Below, one piece after another: positions 54,001-61,759 of a DNA stretch of 64,000 bases (positions within the stretch are counted from its first letter, which is position 1; each line of letters starts with the position of its first letter). The notes beneath the pieces are model-generated. The model worked only from the letters and a program-made list of their open reading frames with translations, was not told where the DNA came from and ran no database searches. Source of the DNA: a virus. The DNA lies in IMG/VR virus record IMGVR_UViG_3300037560_000207, positions 117,361-181,360 of that record, one strand, 5' to 3'. The translations under genes and the position numbers were made by a program.

Positions 54001-56172
54001 AATTGTCATTAAACCTTCACCTTGGAAGAGATTCTTAATGCGTTCATATGCACTAGCAAAGAAACCACTCAATCCTTCTTCATAGCGTTCAGCCGATGCT
54101 TGAATACCATCCACTATTGCTGTAAGACCAAGATCACTAACAGCTTTTTCAAGAGCTTCAGTGTCACCAACTTCAATTGGTTCTACTGGCATTTCGGCTA
54201 CTTTTTTAGCAGCAGCATCTAAAATACTCTGTACATCAAGATCAACTGCTTTGACGGTAGCATATGTAAATGCAGTTATAGCAGCAGTAGCAGCAGCCAT
54301 AGCAACATACCAGGGGCCAAGAACAGTAGTCATTCCACTAATGGCCCCAAGAATACTTTTGCCAGACAACAAAGACATAGCAACTAAAATAACACCAACT
54401 GCTTTCATGAATTCAGCAGCTAATACGCCGGATGATTTTCCAGTTTCCTCAAATGATTCAGATAATTTATCAGCCGCCAAAATAAGACCAGCAGCTATTG
54501 CAAGTTGTCCAAACTTAGAAGCAGCAAGAGCCCCTGCGCCTCCAGCAATCCTAGCACCTGCACCACCAGCTACAGCAGCACCGCCAGCGCTAACCCCACC
54601 AGCCAAACGTTGTTTAACACGTTCTCTCGCTGTAGCACCAGCCATACCACCAGCACCAGCACCAGTCATCGCACCAAGCACTCCAGGTATACCACCGCCA
54701 ATACCAACAGTACTCATAAAGACCATAGCTTTAGCAGCAGCACGAATAGAAATAGCAAGTAATTTGAATCCAACAGCGAAGCCAATAATAGTAGTGAGAG
54801 CAGGAATAATCGGCTTGACAAAATCGAAAAATGTAACGAGTGCTTTACCGGCTGTAGTTATACCACGAATAATAGGAACGAACAATGGTTGAGCAAGTGT
54901 TTGAACGAGTTTATTAAATTCTTGTCCTAAAATATTAAGTTGGGCTTGTAAACCCTTTAAACCTTCTTCAGCAATTTTAGTGAAAGTACCAGCCGAATTT
55001 GTTGCAATACCCAAAGCCCTATCTACTTTTTCCATATTATTCATTAAAGCCAAGAAACGACTTATTTGTCTACGACCAGCGAGCTTTGTCCCAATCTCCA
55101 TTTTTTCCTGAATACTAGTAACATTCTGTAAAGCTGTGGCGATTCTCTTGATAGCAGCAACTGGATCACCAGATTCAATTGCTTCAGATATTCTTATACC
55201 TCTACCTTCAAGAAAATTTACAATTCTTGGATCAGCCAAACGACTTGCAAAAGTTTTGAAAAATGTACCGATAGTTGAAGAACTTTCTCTTGTAACATCT
55301 CTAACTACGGTCATAAGAGAAGCAAATTCTTTAAATGTACCACCAATAGCTTGAAAAGCAGAACCACCCTTGGTAATACCGAGAGCAAGATCTTCAGCAG
55401 AAGCAGCAAACTCCCTTTCTAAAGCAGAAAGAGTATCTAAAATATCTTCCGTTTTTAGTCCTTCTTTGTTGAATTGATTTAATGCAGCAATAGTACCTTC
55501 AACAGCACTATCTATATTTTTGAAAGATGGTGTTAGTGGTACTTTTGATAAAGCTGTTAAAGCTTCTGTTAATTGATCGCCACGAAAACCAGCTTGTGCC
55601 ATAACTTTACCAACACGAGCAATTTCACTAGCAGATGTACCACTAGTTGTAGCCAAATCAAGAATAATACTACGCATCCCAGCTATTTGCTGTTCCGTCT
55701 GGCCGGTAATTTGTCGCATTCTTAATACGGCAGTATCAAATTCTATTACCGCTGCGGTCGCTTTACCAAGACCACCTATTACAGCGAATGGAATTATAGT
55801 AGCTGTCAAGAATGCACCATATCGTTTACCCGCTATTACTACGGACCTACCAAAACTATCAGCACTTTTAGCAGCAGTTTTCAGACCACCAGCAGCTTTC
55901 CGTGTAGCATGTGTTGCTTTAGTTTGAGATGCTGTTAATTTATTATTAGCAACTGTAGCCTTATTAGTAGCAGCAGCGCTTGCAAGAACAGCAGTGGCTT
56001 GAGCCTTAGAAGCAGCAGTCATTCCGCCAGCAGCACCACCAACAACAGCAGCACCACCGACAGCAGCAGCACCAACTGGTGCAGCACCTTTTAATTTTGC
56101 AAGAGCAGCCTCAACTTTTCCTAAGCCAAGAATGTCTTGAATTCTAAGATTAACATCAAGTACAAATGCCAC
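51073..56172 (-). CDS. Tape-measure protein
   Basis: 1699 residues, the longest gene in the window. Ala-rich helical protein with a tape-measure core at about 120-480 (GKAVIEFDTAVLRMRQITGQTEQQ-like and a hydrophobic segment IIPFAVIGGLGKATAAV), membrane-like stretches further on, and long coiled-coil C-terminal half. Length implies a long tail (roughly 0.15 nm per residue, about 250 nm). GTG start; AGGGATG lies upstream. Confidence 0.9.
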   Translation of the reverse strand: MAFVLDVNLRIQDILGLGKVEAALAKLKGAAPVGAAAVGGAAVVGGAAGGMTAASKAQATAVLASAAATNKATVANNKLTASQTKATHATRKAAGGLKTAAKSADSFGRSVVIAGKRYGAFLTATIIPFAVIGGLGKATAAVIEFDTAVLRMRQITGQTEQQIAGMRSIILDLATTSGTSASEIARVGKVMAQAGFRGDQLTEALTALSKVPLTPSFKNIDSAVEGTIAALNQFNKEGLKTEDILDTLSALEREFAASAEDLALGITKGGSAFQAIGGTFKEFASLMTVVRDVTRESSSTIGTFFKTFASRLADPRIVNFLEGRGIRISEAIESGDPVAAIKRIATALQNVTSIQEKMEIGTKLAGRRQISRFLALMNNMEKVDRALGIATNSAGTFTKIAEEGLKGLQAQLNILGQEFNKLVQTLAQPLFVPIIRGITTAGKALVTFFDFVKPIIPALTTIIGFAVGFKLLAISIRAAAKAMVFMSTVGIGGGIPGVLGAMTGAGAGGMAGATARERVKQRLAGGVSAGGAAVAGGAGARIAGGAGALAASKFGQLAIAAGLILAADKLSESFEETGKSSGVLAAEFMKAVGVILVAMSLLSGKSILGAISGMTTVLGPWYVAMAAATAAITAFTYATVKAVDLDVQSILDAAAKKVAEMPVEPIEVGDTEALEKAVSDLGLTAIVDGIQASAERYEEGLSGFFASAYERIKNLFQGEGLMTISDADAQKMIEDIVGENPKLLNKILRSAIEQFGVVGLETGLDQMLAEEFGSQVEAAARFRQAMIKQLGGLEKIASSIDQIKMDVKISKLATAIEKASSDFESLYVPVQLSHELSSLSDAVGKAARAIEMNVTMFDKLSQLVGQQVGVAKPGVEWSREAIEKIAGAGKMGEFIDLSQFEKLEGFTTDMARVGTALEKFMKSIIKSKANADSLRALLGDPKVDPFDILDDYIDKFMDEYPEKIPPEAEAAFKAAASQLGQQLKDMLIDEGGVLPSTEEVQKALKSVLGKQRPFYEAAIDVFKTWMDAQAQQINLAISGEELLAGVDVGTADMGKTIVASLQNALKNVGMDLKFPFTDINSIMVDLAQNGDVVGQVLEKYSDSYNKHAELNRKVAEAQKTGVGASLELLKASNDAAVEVLNLQIALSQLAKIAQQAPQALAKQQEMQRKLGYTVKEVQGVRVVGGKPGSEAAAARAMERIEKSSEVMSELINRQRQFIEAQAAIDIAQVFEEPADIFARALIDSAAAVRAFTSALTTRDLQRGAGALGARVTPEGRVYTERRPVPEAQVTEKEKIIETKQLQAALFGGDMGRVMETLLQAAAETAESKILGQLLRGRQEEATVNKELAKSFRDFKGFIYDIPKMISESGLDPEEVARTAAKALREQAEMPGAREVEYIGALRRTLSDLTDSLKTLIERPEVAREPEELIPQLTPAIQDYLESLVQPIGRVPEAEATPRVFEDISASAVDIQQAAAETRMAADITARSIEEMKIAAIDIKTGGTDILTASHGIIEAAHQMQVVSDIQREALIGQQKVVVGDIEGEGAKEAIVGTTDAVNALGDRMDAVALAVETQTQQQAELATAKEDKPLEIEGLDENTEAISTNNETVSKTQESMDDLNDGMNKIAGAIEEGVGVDIETMSEVKIDVQGVAMAAKEFTAEFEAVAIKVAKAEINKILQQLARSAGSSEASATFESAIQ

Positions 56173-56185
56173 TTATATCACATCC

Positions 56186-57079
56186 CTAATTTTTTTTCTT
56201 TTTTCGAGTAGTCTTTTTTATCTTAATTTTCTCCTTTACTCCAATATTTCCAATTACCACTGCTTTCCCAGTTTCATCATCAATAAATGGTTTTGAGATA
56301 TTTACTAATAGATTCCCATGTTCATCAACTGGACGGCCAAACGTATCTACCATTTGTCCTTCTTTATTAAGATAACGTCCATCTTGATCAACCAAACGAC
56401 CGTCCCTATCGGTAAGAATACCGTCTGGACGAATATACCGTCCATCATCATCAATCATCCCAGCGTCTTTAAGCCATTGCATCTCAAACATATTTTTATG
56501 CATATTAGTTTCCAAACCATAAATTATATTAGCAAGAATTTTAGCACCATTAACTATCGCTGTTTCATCTTGTCGGTTTACATATTCTTCATGATTCTTA
56601 ACAAATTGTAAACCTGTATCAGCAAATACCAAACACTTAACCATTAAATATTCAAAACGGAAATTTTCCGCCTGAGATTCAATTGTAGCAGAATCAAATT
56701 GTTGTCGTTTTGCATATTTTTGCATAATTAATTGTCGCCTTTCTGCCATCTGTAATGCTAATGCTCGACCTTCAGAAATTTTCATACCACCTTTCTTAAG
56801 CATTAGTTCATGAGCACGAATCTCCAATGCTAATCTTTCTACCTCGGTAGCATCCTGAAGAGTCCAAACCCCCATCTTGGCTAAATATTCATCCAATTCA
56901 ATACGAAGCAATAAACGCTGTGAATTATTTTGTGATCCTTTACGGATCAATTCTGCTACTCTTAAATTATAAGCCATATTAGCTTCTTGATTAATTTTAT
57001 TTGTTGGTCGAATAACAGCCAATTGCAATGGTTCATTTTCAACATTTACAGTATCAATAACTATCCTCTTAGTGTCCAT
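56186..57079 (-). CDS. Tail assembly protein with DGR-type repeats
   Basis: 297 residues from ATG 57079 (GGAGG upstream). Helical, charged N-terminal two-thirds, then a run of short Gly repeats (about residues 212-255): DGRYIRPDG, DGRLVDQDG, EGQMVDTFG, GRPVDEHG. Basic Lys-rich end. It sits directly before the tape measure, the place of tail chaperones or tail tube proteins. No family recognised. Confidence 0.55.
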   Translation of the reverse strand: MDTKRIVIDTVNVENEPLQLAVIRPTNKINQEANMAYNLRVAELIRKGSQNNSQRLLLRIELDEYLAKMGVWTLQDATEVERLALEIRAHELMLKKGGMKISEGRALALQMAERRQLIMQKYAKRQQFDSATIESQAENFRFEYLMVKCLVFADTGLQFVKNHEEYVNRQDETAIVNGAKILANIIYGLETNMHKNMFEMQWLKDAGMIDDDGRYIRPDGILTDRDGRLVDQDGRYLNKEGQMVDTFGRPVDEHGNLLVNISKPFIDDETGKAVVIGNIGVKEKIKIKKTTRKKKKN

Positions 57080-57437
57080 TAGTTTTTCCTCCAAAGTCCA
57101 TGTGATATCCTTCGAATTCTACACGATGTAGATCAATTTCCATTCCCAACGCACGTGCTTGAGCATTTCCCTTATCTAAAATATTCTTTCGAATTTGTTC
57201 CCAACGTATTCGATTTGCTTTTTGTTCGGGCGTTAATTTATCTTCTGGCAAATTGTGACCCCAAAGTTCAAAACCAAACGTATTCTCAAATTCAGCTAAA
57301 GCAGAAATAAAACAAGTCCTAAATTTCTTATTAGCAATTCTTTTCAAACGATCTCGTGAATCTTGGATAATTCTTCCACGATACGCTTCTTTTTGCTTTC
57401 GCCGCAATTCTGATAATTCTTCCTCTTTCTGAGACAT
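57069..57437 (-). CDS. Hypothetical tail-assembly protein
   Basis: 122 residues, highly charged and helical (MSQKEEELSELRRKQKEAYRG). ATG 57437 has AAGGAG; the in-frame ATG at 57473 lies in the upstream gene. It overlaps the next gene by 11 bases. A chaperone role is suggested only by position. Confidence 0.5.
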   Translation of the reverse strand: MSQKEEELSELRRKQKEAYRGRIIQDSRDRLKRIANKKFRTCFISALAEFENTFGFELWGHNLPEDKLTPEQKANRIRWEQIRKNILDKGNAQARALGMEIDLHRVEFEGYHMDFGGKTNGH

Positions 57438-57447
57438 TTTTATCTCC

Positions 57448-58521
57448 TTACTTGTGACCAATATCTTTAACATGTTTTCTTTGCATATTTAGCAGTTGTT
57501 GTCTCATTTCTCGTTGACTATCTGGCATATCTTGTTCTCGTATGGAACCTTGTTCATTCAATAATTTTTGACGAGCCTTAATTTTAGCCCGAGAACCAGG
57601 ATCATTCATATTGTAAATACGCTTAGCACCTTCTCTATCTGCCATTATAAATTCTTCATTACGACCAGGCTTAGTTGGTTGTTGAGTCTGTGTTTTTCCT
57701 TCAATTTTTTCTCCCTGACGAATAAACCAGGAATCTAATAAATCATCATCTACAATGATATCTTTTGATGGTCGTTCATAAGCATTGTAAACTGAATCAT
57801 ATATAGTAGACCAATAAGCTAATTCTCGTTGATTCAAAGACCATGATACAACAGAGCCATCAAATAAATCATTGGTATTTTTGGCTGTTTCCCAATATGC
57901 CCGCCATTGTTGTGATCTAGCCAATTTTCGGATTAATGAAATAGATATCCGTGACTTTTGGAAGAATGACTCACAAAGCTGCATAATTAATCCATTATCG
58001 TTACATTCATCAAAATCTTGAGCAGTAGGCCAAAATAATTTACCATCTTCGGTTTCGGTAATTTGACCAATCAAACATTGTTGTTGACAAATTTCTGCAT
58101 GAGATTCTGCGCTATTCTGTAATAGAATATGTTTCTTATTTAATCGTTCGATTAAAGCTTTTTCAGCTCGACGTAAAAGAGAGCGAGCTTTTTCTAATTT
58201 TGTTGTATTAAACAAAAAATCCAATAATCCTCGGCGGATTGTATGGATGTCTTTTTGCAATCCTTCAATTTCTACATCTCTATCTGAATTCCATCGTCCA
58301 AGAAGGATAAGATTTTCAAGTGTTTCTTTTTCAGAAGATAATCCTATAATGAGACCACGCTGTAATTCAATTGAATAAGTTAAAGCAGCTTTTGCTTGTT
58401 CTTTGGGTATAGGAGGATGTAATAGAAGTGGAATAAGCGTACCATCCTGAAGAGCAACAGTAATTGGAATGTATCCCCAGCTAATCTTGGCAATGAGCCG
58501 TTCCTTTGTGGCTATATCCAT
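57448..58521 (-). CDS. Tail/assembly protein, unknown
   Basis: 357 residues from ATG 58521 (GGGAAGG upstream); an ATG at 58569 has no ribosome site. Helical and charged, with no recognised domain. First gene of the tail operon after GTGTATAAT at 58586. Confidence 0.55.
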   Translation of the reverse strand: MDIATKERLIAKISWGYIPITVALQDGTLIPLLLHPPIPKEQAKAALTYSIELQRGLIIGLSSEKETLENLILLGRWNSDRDVEIEGLQKDIHTIRRGLLDFLFNTTKLEKARSLLRRAEKALIERLNKKHILLQNSAESHAEICQQQCLIGQITETEDGKLFWPTAQDFDECNDNGLIMQLCESFFQKSRISISLIRKLARSQQWRAYWETAKNTNDLFDGSVVSWSLNQRELAYWSTIYDSVYNAYERPSKDIIVDDDLLDSWFIRQGEKIEGKTQTQQPTKPGRNEEFIMADREGAKRIYNMNDPGSRAKIKARQKLLNEQGSIREQDMPDSQREMRQQLLNMQRKHVKDIGHK

Positions 58522-58585
58522 TTTATACCTTCCCAGTTCCAAAAAAATACAGTGGTACTGTCTATCCAAATCCTATCCTATACAA

Positions 58586-58593
58586 TTATACAC
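58586..58593 (-). promoter_or_regulatory. Late-promoter motif GTGTATAAT
   Basis: Minus strand ATGATGGTGTATAATTG, about 65 bases before the tail operon start. Shares 14 bases (ATGATGGTGTATAA) with 59312. No -35 element. Confidence 0.6.
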
Positions 58594-58621
58594 CATCATT
58601 AATTTTAGGATAAAAAATAAC

Positions 58622-58653
58622 AAAAAAAGGCCGAGAGCTTTACACCCCCGGCC
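58622..58653 (-). terminator. Rho-independent terminator
   Basis: Minus strand hairpin GGCCG/CGGCC followed by TTTTTTT, 28 bases after the stop of the gene at 58681. It separates that gene from the tail operon. Confidence 0.75.
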
Positions 58654-58680
58654 TCAGAAATGATTTTCAGTTATCTTAAA

Positions 58681-59229
58681 TTAGAAATAACGTCGATCTT
58701 TTAATTCGGTTGGAACACATTCCACGATTGCCAAAAGTTCTACTGGGGTAGAACCAGACACACCAATCGCATCGTTCGCTTGTGCGGATAAAACTGTTCT
58801 CAATGAACCACCCTTGGGAACTGATTGATAAGTTTTATCCAGGCTAGCATTGATAATAGCACCGGAATTAGCAGGTGCAGAAAATAACAGTTTATCAGTA
58901 CTGGCTGTTACACCAGATGCATCTATTGAAACAAGAGTGTTCCAACTAGCTGATCCGGGTGACGCTGGAGATGCGTCAACAACAGCGTCCCTTTGTAGAG
59001 AAACAGTTAGATTAGACCCACTACCATTAAAACCTGCACCGGATACAGATACACAATGTACCTCAAATCCTAGAACATTGACTGCAAAAGGACAGTCCCT
59101 ATTGAAGAAATTTTCTGTATCTGTTACTGCCGAACCACTAACAGCAGTTGCGCTCAGTGTTTTATACATTGTTAAAGTCTTTGGCGTCGGGTTCAGATTC
59201 CCGGCCCAGTTGTCAGTTACCAAACTCAT
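58681..59229 (-). CDS. Structural protein, isolated and probably abundant
   Basis: 182 residues, Ser/Ala/Thr-rich, beta-rich, no enzyme motif. Has its own promoter motif (59312), a strong ribosome site (GGGGAGG) and its own terminator (58622). This isolation suggests high expression, such as a head decoration or tail-tube protein. Confidence 0.7.
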   Translation of the reverse strand: MSLVTDNWAGNLNPTPKTLTMYKTLSATAVSGSAVTDTENFFNRDCPFAVNVLGFEVHCVSVSGAGFNGSGSNLTVSLQRDAVVDASPASPGSASWNTLVSIDASGVTASTDKLLFSAPANSGAIINASLDKTYQSVPKGGSLRTVLSAQANDAIGVSGSTPVELLAIVECVPTELKDRRYF

Positions 59230-59311
59230 AATTCTACCTCCCCTTTAAAGATAAGGTCACAAAAATTCCGAATCAACATAGAAACGAAGGTTCTGTGAAT
59301 TCACCAATTGT

Positions 59312-59319
59312 TTATACAC
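59312..59319 (-). promoter_or_regulatory. Late-promoter motif GTGTATAA
   Basis: Minus strand GATGATGGTGTATAAAC, about 80 bases before the structural gene. It overlaps the stop codon of the HNH remnant. Confidence 0.6.
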
Positions 59320-59380
59320 CATCATCTATATCTTTGTGGGGACAAATTCCACCATTCCGTAGTACCTTCCAATGCGCACA
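59312..59380 (-). pseudogene. Remnant of an HNH endonuclease C-terminus
   Basis: The minus frame reads CAHWKVLRNGGICPHKDIDD then GV and a stop at the promoter. It matches the C-terminus of the HNH gene at 40667 (CHNCNMSKYLLGGICAHKNK, then GNGV). No upstream coding part remains. The DNA just upstream of both promoters is also alike. Confidence 0.55.
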
Positions 59381-59415
59381 AAAAAAAACCGGGCGATCTT
59401 AAAGACCGTCCGGTT
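59380..59415 (-). terminator. Rho-independent terminator
   Basis: Minus strand stem AACCGG/CCGGTT (59387-59392 with 59410-59415) extended inward with a few mismatches, then nine T. It lies after the short frame at 59438 and the C39-like gene. Confidence 0.75.
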
Positions 59416-59437
59416 CTGTGTTTTCATGTATCTGAAT

Positions 59438-59509
59438 TTACACAGCATCACCCAGACGGTCCAAAGACCGTTGACTACTCGATTGGGATGATTGCTGGAA
59501 ATTCTTCAT
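59438..59509 (-). CDS. Possible 23-residue peptide
   Basis: MKNFQQSSQSSSQRSLDRLGDAV, with GAGGAAGAAG upstream and a TATATAA-like box further up, ending 22 bases before a terminator. A stem ACGGTC/GACCGT (59456-59471) lies within it. The rest of 59230-59550 holds a 5' leader, HNH remnant and terminator. May be real or chance. Confidence 0.35.
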   Translation of the reverse strand: MKNFQQSSQSSSQRSLDRLGDAV

Positions 59510-59550
59510 TTCTTCTTCCTCACATTACTTATATACAACTGATGATATTT

Positions 59551-60186
59551 CTATATTTGCAATTGACTCAATTTTTGTTTTATTTCTAATTCAGTTAAAC
59601 CAATTGCTTTTGTAAGTAAAGCTATTCTTTGATCCCTAGATAATGAAGCCGCATCCTTTTCAGTTAATAATAAATCTTGAAGAATATATTCCAGTTTACA
59701 ATATTTTGACAACCGTACTCGTGGGCCAATACCATTAAACCTCCAATATTTTTCTTCGTTACGTTGCTCTATTTCTAATCCTGTTTTTGGTGACAAAATT
59801 TCTATACAATAATAAATATTAAAATCATCAAGATTAGTAATAACACTATCAGGGTCTAGAATTTTTTGTTGTTTAGCATCCCACACAACAGCATGACCAG
59901 ATCGGACTAAATTGATCGGAGCAATTAAAAGTATACAATGATTCTTCATTGGTGGAATAAATTTAACTCCTCTACATCGAATACCAAGATGCGTTTTTAA
60001 AATATCATATTGCTCATCTGCATATAATTGTAAATCTGTATGATCCATAACTTTTTTATGCTGACGTGGAGAAACACGACTTAATTTTTCTCTCATTTCG
60101 AAATAGGAAACACGAGCTATCATAGCTAGACATGCTATTGAACAACTATACTTATCCATTGATTTAACATGTTTAATAGATTTCAT
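59551..60186 (-). CDS. Cysteine peptidase-like protein (C39/papain-like)
   Basis: 211 residues. Cys15 in KYSCSIACLAM, His98 in GHAVVWDA and Asp111 (LDPDS) resemble the C39-type triad. C-terminal part helical. AGGAG precedes the ATG. It may cleave a leader or host protein; not tested. Starts within the overlap with the next gene. Confidence 0.6.
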   Translation of the reverse strand: MKSIKHVKSMDKYSCSIACLAMIARVSYFEMREKLSRVSPRQHKKVMDHTDLQLYADEQYDILKTHLGIRCRGVKFIPPMKNHCILLIAPINLVRSGHAVVWDAKQQKILDPDSVITNLDDFNIYYCIEILSPKTGLEIEQRNEEKYWRFNGIGPRVRLSKYCKLEYILQDLLLTEKDAASLSRDQRIALLTKAIGLTELEIKQKLSQLQI

Positions 60187-60443
60187 ACATTATCTCCTAT
60201 TACCCACATTCCCCGTGACTCATAATATTCACCAAGTGTCTGATGATCTTTATGATCTTCACCATCTTTGCATGATTGACAAATCAAATCTTGACACATA
60301 CAAAAAAGAAGGTCTTTAAGTAACATTTTCTTTTTACAACTATCGCAATCAAATGGATCATTTTCTGTAGTAAGCCCCGCTTTATGTCGTTCTGACATTT
60401 CGTTAATTTTTTCCCAAATTTTACTCCAGTCAATTACTTCCAT
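60183..60443 (-). CDS. Small zinc-finger protein
   Basis: 86 residues with CDSCKKKM and CMCQDLICQSC, six cysteines plus His residues that could form one or two zinc sites. AGGTTA precedes the ATG. Function unknown. Confidence 0.5.
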   Translation of the reverse strand: MEVIDWSKIWEKINEMSERHKAGLTTENDPFDCDSCKKKMLLKDLLFCMCQDLICQSCKDGEDHKDHQTLGEYYESRGMWVIGDNV

Positions 60444-60760
60444 TAACCTACATGCTCCATCAGGAAATCAAAATGCATTTGATCAGTAGGCTCAATACAG
60501 AATGATGGACAATCAAATTTTAGTTTCATTCCACATATGATTGTTCCTAGATGTCTAATACCTTCTTCTAATATTTCTTGTACAAACTTATGCTTGTTAT
60601 TTACTGAAACTATATTATTATAATCAAAATCAGATGCCATAAAAACAGCGAGTTTCACTTCCGCATTTGCATCCAAACAAATAACTTCTCCATGCTTACC
60701 ATATTTATGATAATAACTGCGTTCCATTCGTCTAATTTCATTAATAATATGCCATGTCAT
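60443..60760 (-). CDS. Hypothetical protein
   Basis: 105 residues, no recognised motif. AAAGGAAT precedes the ATG. First gene after the tRNA cluster in the minus direction. Confidence 0.55.
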   Translation of the reverse strand: MTWHIINEIRRMERSYYHKYGKHGEVICLDANAEVKLAVFMASDFDYNNIVSVNNKHKFVQEILEEGIRHLGTIICGMKLKFDCPSFCIEPTDQMHFDFLMEHVG

Positions 60761-60801
60761 ATCTAATTCCTTTCGGTTAAACTAGTTCATTTACACAACA
60801 A

Positions 60802-60875
60802 TGGGCCTAGAGAGATTTGAACTCCCGACACCCGGTTCCGTAGACCGGTGCTCTAATCCATTGAGCTACAAGCCC
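60802..60875 (-). tRNA. tRNA-Arg (anticodon ACG)
   Basis: Complete cloverleaf: acceptor GGGCTTG with TAGGCCC, D-arm TAGCTC..GAGC, anticodon stem CCGGT/ACCGG with loop CTACGGA, T-arm GGGAG TTCAAAT CTCTC, discriminator A. The A34 would need deamination to inosine. Confidence 0.9.
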
Positions 60876-60879
60876 TCAA

Positions 60880-60952
60880 AGTCCCCATTCGGAGTTGCAC
60901 CGAAACTTCCAGCTTGGAAGGCTGGTGTGCTGCTGTTGAACACTACGGAGAC
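60880..60952 (-). tRNA. tRNA-Gly (anticodon TCC), unusual D and T loops
   Basis: Acceptor GTCTCCG with TGGGGAC, anticodon stem CCAGC/GCTGG, loop CTTCCAA, discriminator T. The D-loop (TCAACAGCA) lacks the G18-G19 pair. The T-arm reads TTCGG TGCAACT CCGAA, so the normal TTC is TGC and only U54, C56 remain. Such tRNAs resemble the staphylococcal tRNA-Gly used in cell-wall synthesis. Confidence 0.8.
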
Positions 60953-60956
60953 ATAA

Positions 60957-61028
60957 TAGGCCGAGCAGGAATTGAACCTGCAACTGCATGTTCATAAGAC
61001 ACACTCTCTACCATTGAGTTACCGGCCC
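60957..61028 (-). tRNA. tRNA-Ile (anticodon TAT)
   Basis: Acceptor GGGCCGG with TCGGCCT, anticodon stem TGTGT/ACATG and loop CTTATGA, T-arm GCAGG TTCAATT CCTGC. Reads ATA. One mismatch in the D-stem. Confidence 0.82.
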
Positions 61029-61280
61029 TTAATCAATTACTACAAACAATTGATCTCGCATAGCTAGAGAAATTTGTCCATCTTCTGTTCTTATCACATA
61101 TAATGTGTTTTCACTACTATCAAATGATGAAAATAATAATTTACCTTCAATTTCAACTTCGGGGTCTTTTTCTATACAACAGATATGTGAATTTTGATGA
61201 TAATAAAAACAAATATTACGATCAATTGATTTATTTTCTAATTCTCTTTCATGTGCTCTACGTACTTTGTGTTTTGTCAT
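61029..61280 (-). CDS. Hypothetical protein
   Basis: 83 residues from ATG 61280 (AAGGAG upstream). Starts MTKHKVRRAHEREL. It ends exactly next to tRNA-Ile. No motif recognised. Confidence 0.5.
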   Translation of the reverse strand: MTKHKVRRAHERELENKSIDRNICFYYHQNSHICCIEKDPEVEIEGKLLFSSFDSSENTLYVIRTEDGQISLAMRDQLFVVID

Positions 61281-61291
61281 TTTAAATCTCC

Positions 61292-61522
61292 TTATGGGAA
61301 CCATCCATCTCTGTGATAACTACCTTCACTGTCTCGCCACCAAACGTAAATATACTTCGTTGGATCAAAACAAAAAGAAAAATCATTAACACTTAACCAC
61401 CCATAGCTTCCTACTATTTCGATGCTATGGAACACAGTACCAAGTCTATGGAATTTTTGACCTTGCCCTTCAACTCGATACCAAACCCCTTCAATGCTTG
61501 GTGCGGTTTCATTACACTGCAA
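61292..61522 (-). CDS. Hypothetical protein without clear start
   Basis: 76 residues in frame to TTG 61522. No ATG or GTG lies in frame upstream; an ATA further on gives NWFDFYNFLQ and might be the true N-terminus. Trp/Tyr-rich. No motif recognised. Start undecided. Confidence 0.4.
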   Translation of the reverse strand: MQCNETAPSIEGVWYRVEGQGQKFHRLGTVFHSIEIVGSYGWLSVNDFSFCFDPTKYIYVWWRDSEGSYHRDGWFP

Positions 61523-61554
61523 AAAGTTATAAAAATCAAACCAGTTTATTGTGT

Positions 61555-61743
61555 CTACTCATCATCTACAGCAAACTGTTTAAACCTCAATAAATGCCCA
61601 GTTAATAATTCAAATGTTTCTTTTGTTATTTCTCCTTCAGTGAATTGTAATTCTAGATAAAACCATAAACATCTCCACGAATCCCATAAATAATGTTTTT
61701 CTGGAAAAATCTTTTTATCACAATCTTCATATCTCAAAATCAT
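61555..61743 (-). CDS. Hypothetical small protein
   Basis: 62 residues, AAAGGAG upstream. Aromatic-rich (WDSWRCLWFYLELQF), ends with acidic residues. No family recognised. Confidence 0.5.
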   Translation of the reverse strand: MILRYEDCDKKIFPEKHYLWDSWRCLWFYLELQFTEGEITKETFELLTGHLLRFKQFAVDDE

Positions 61744-61759
61744 TTTAATCTCCTTTCAA

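Noticed and set aside
54161-54892. Long plus-strand frame in the tape-measure gene
   Set aside because: Low-complexity Ala/Thr/Ile sequence opposite an Ala-rich gene; no ribosome site.
57060-57095. Possible programmed frameshift between the two genes before the tape measure
   Set aside because: The second frame is +1 relative to the first, there is no classic slip heptamer, and the second gene has its own GGAGG and ATG.
58850-59248. Plus-strand frame opposite the structural gene
   Set aside because: Lies antisense to a gene with promoter, ribosome site and terminator.
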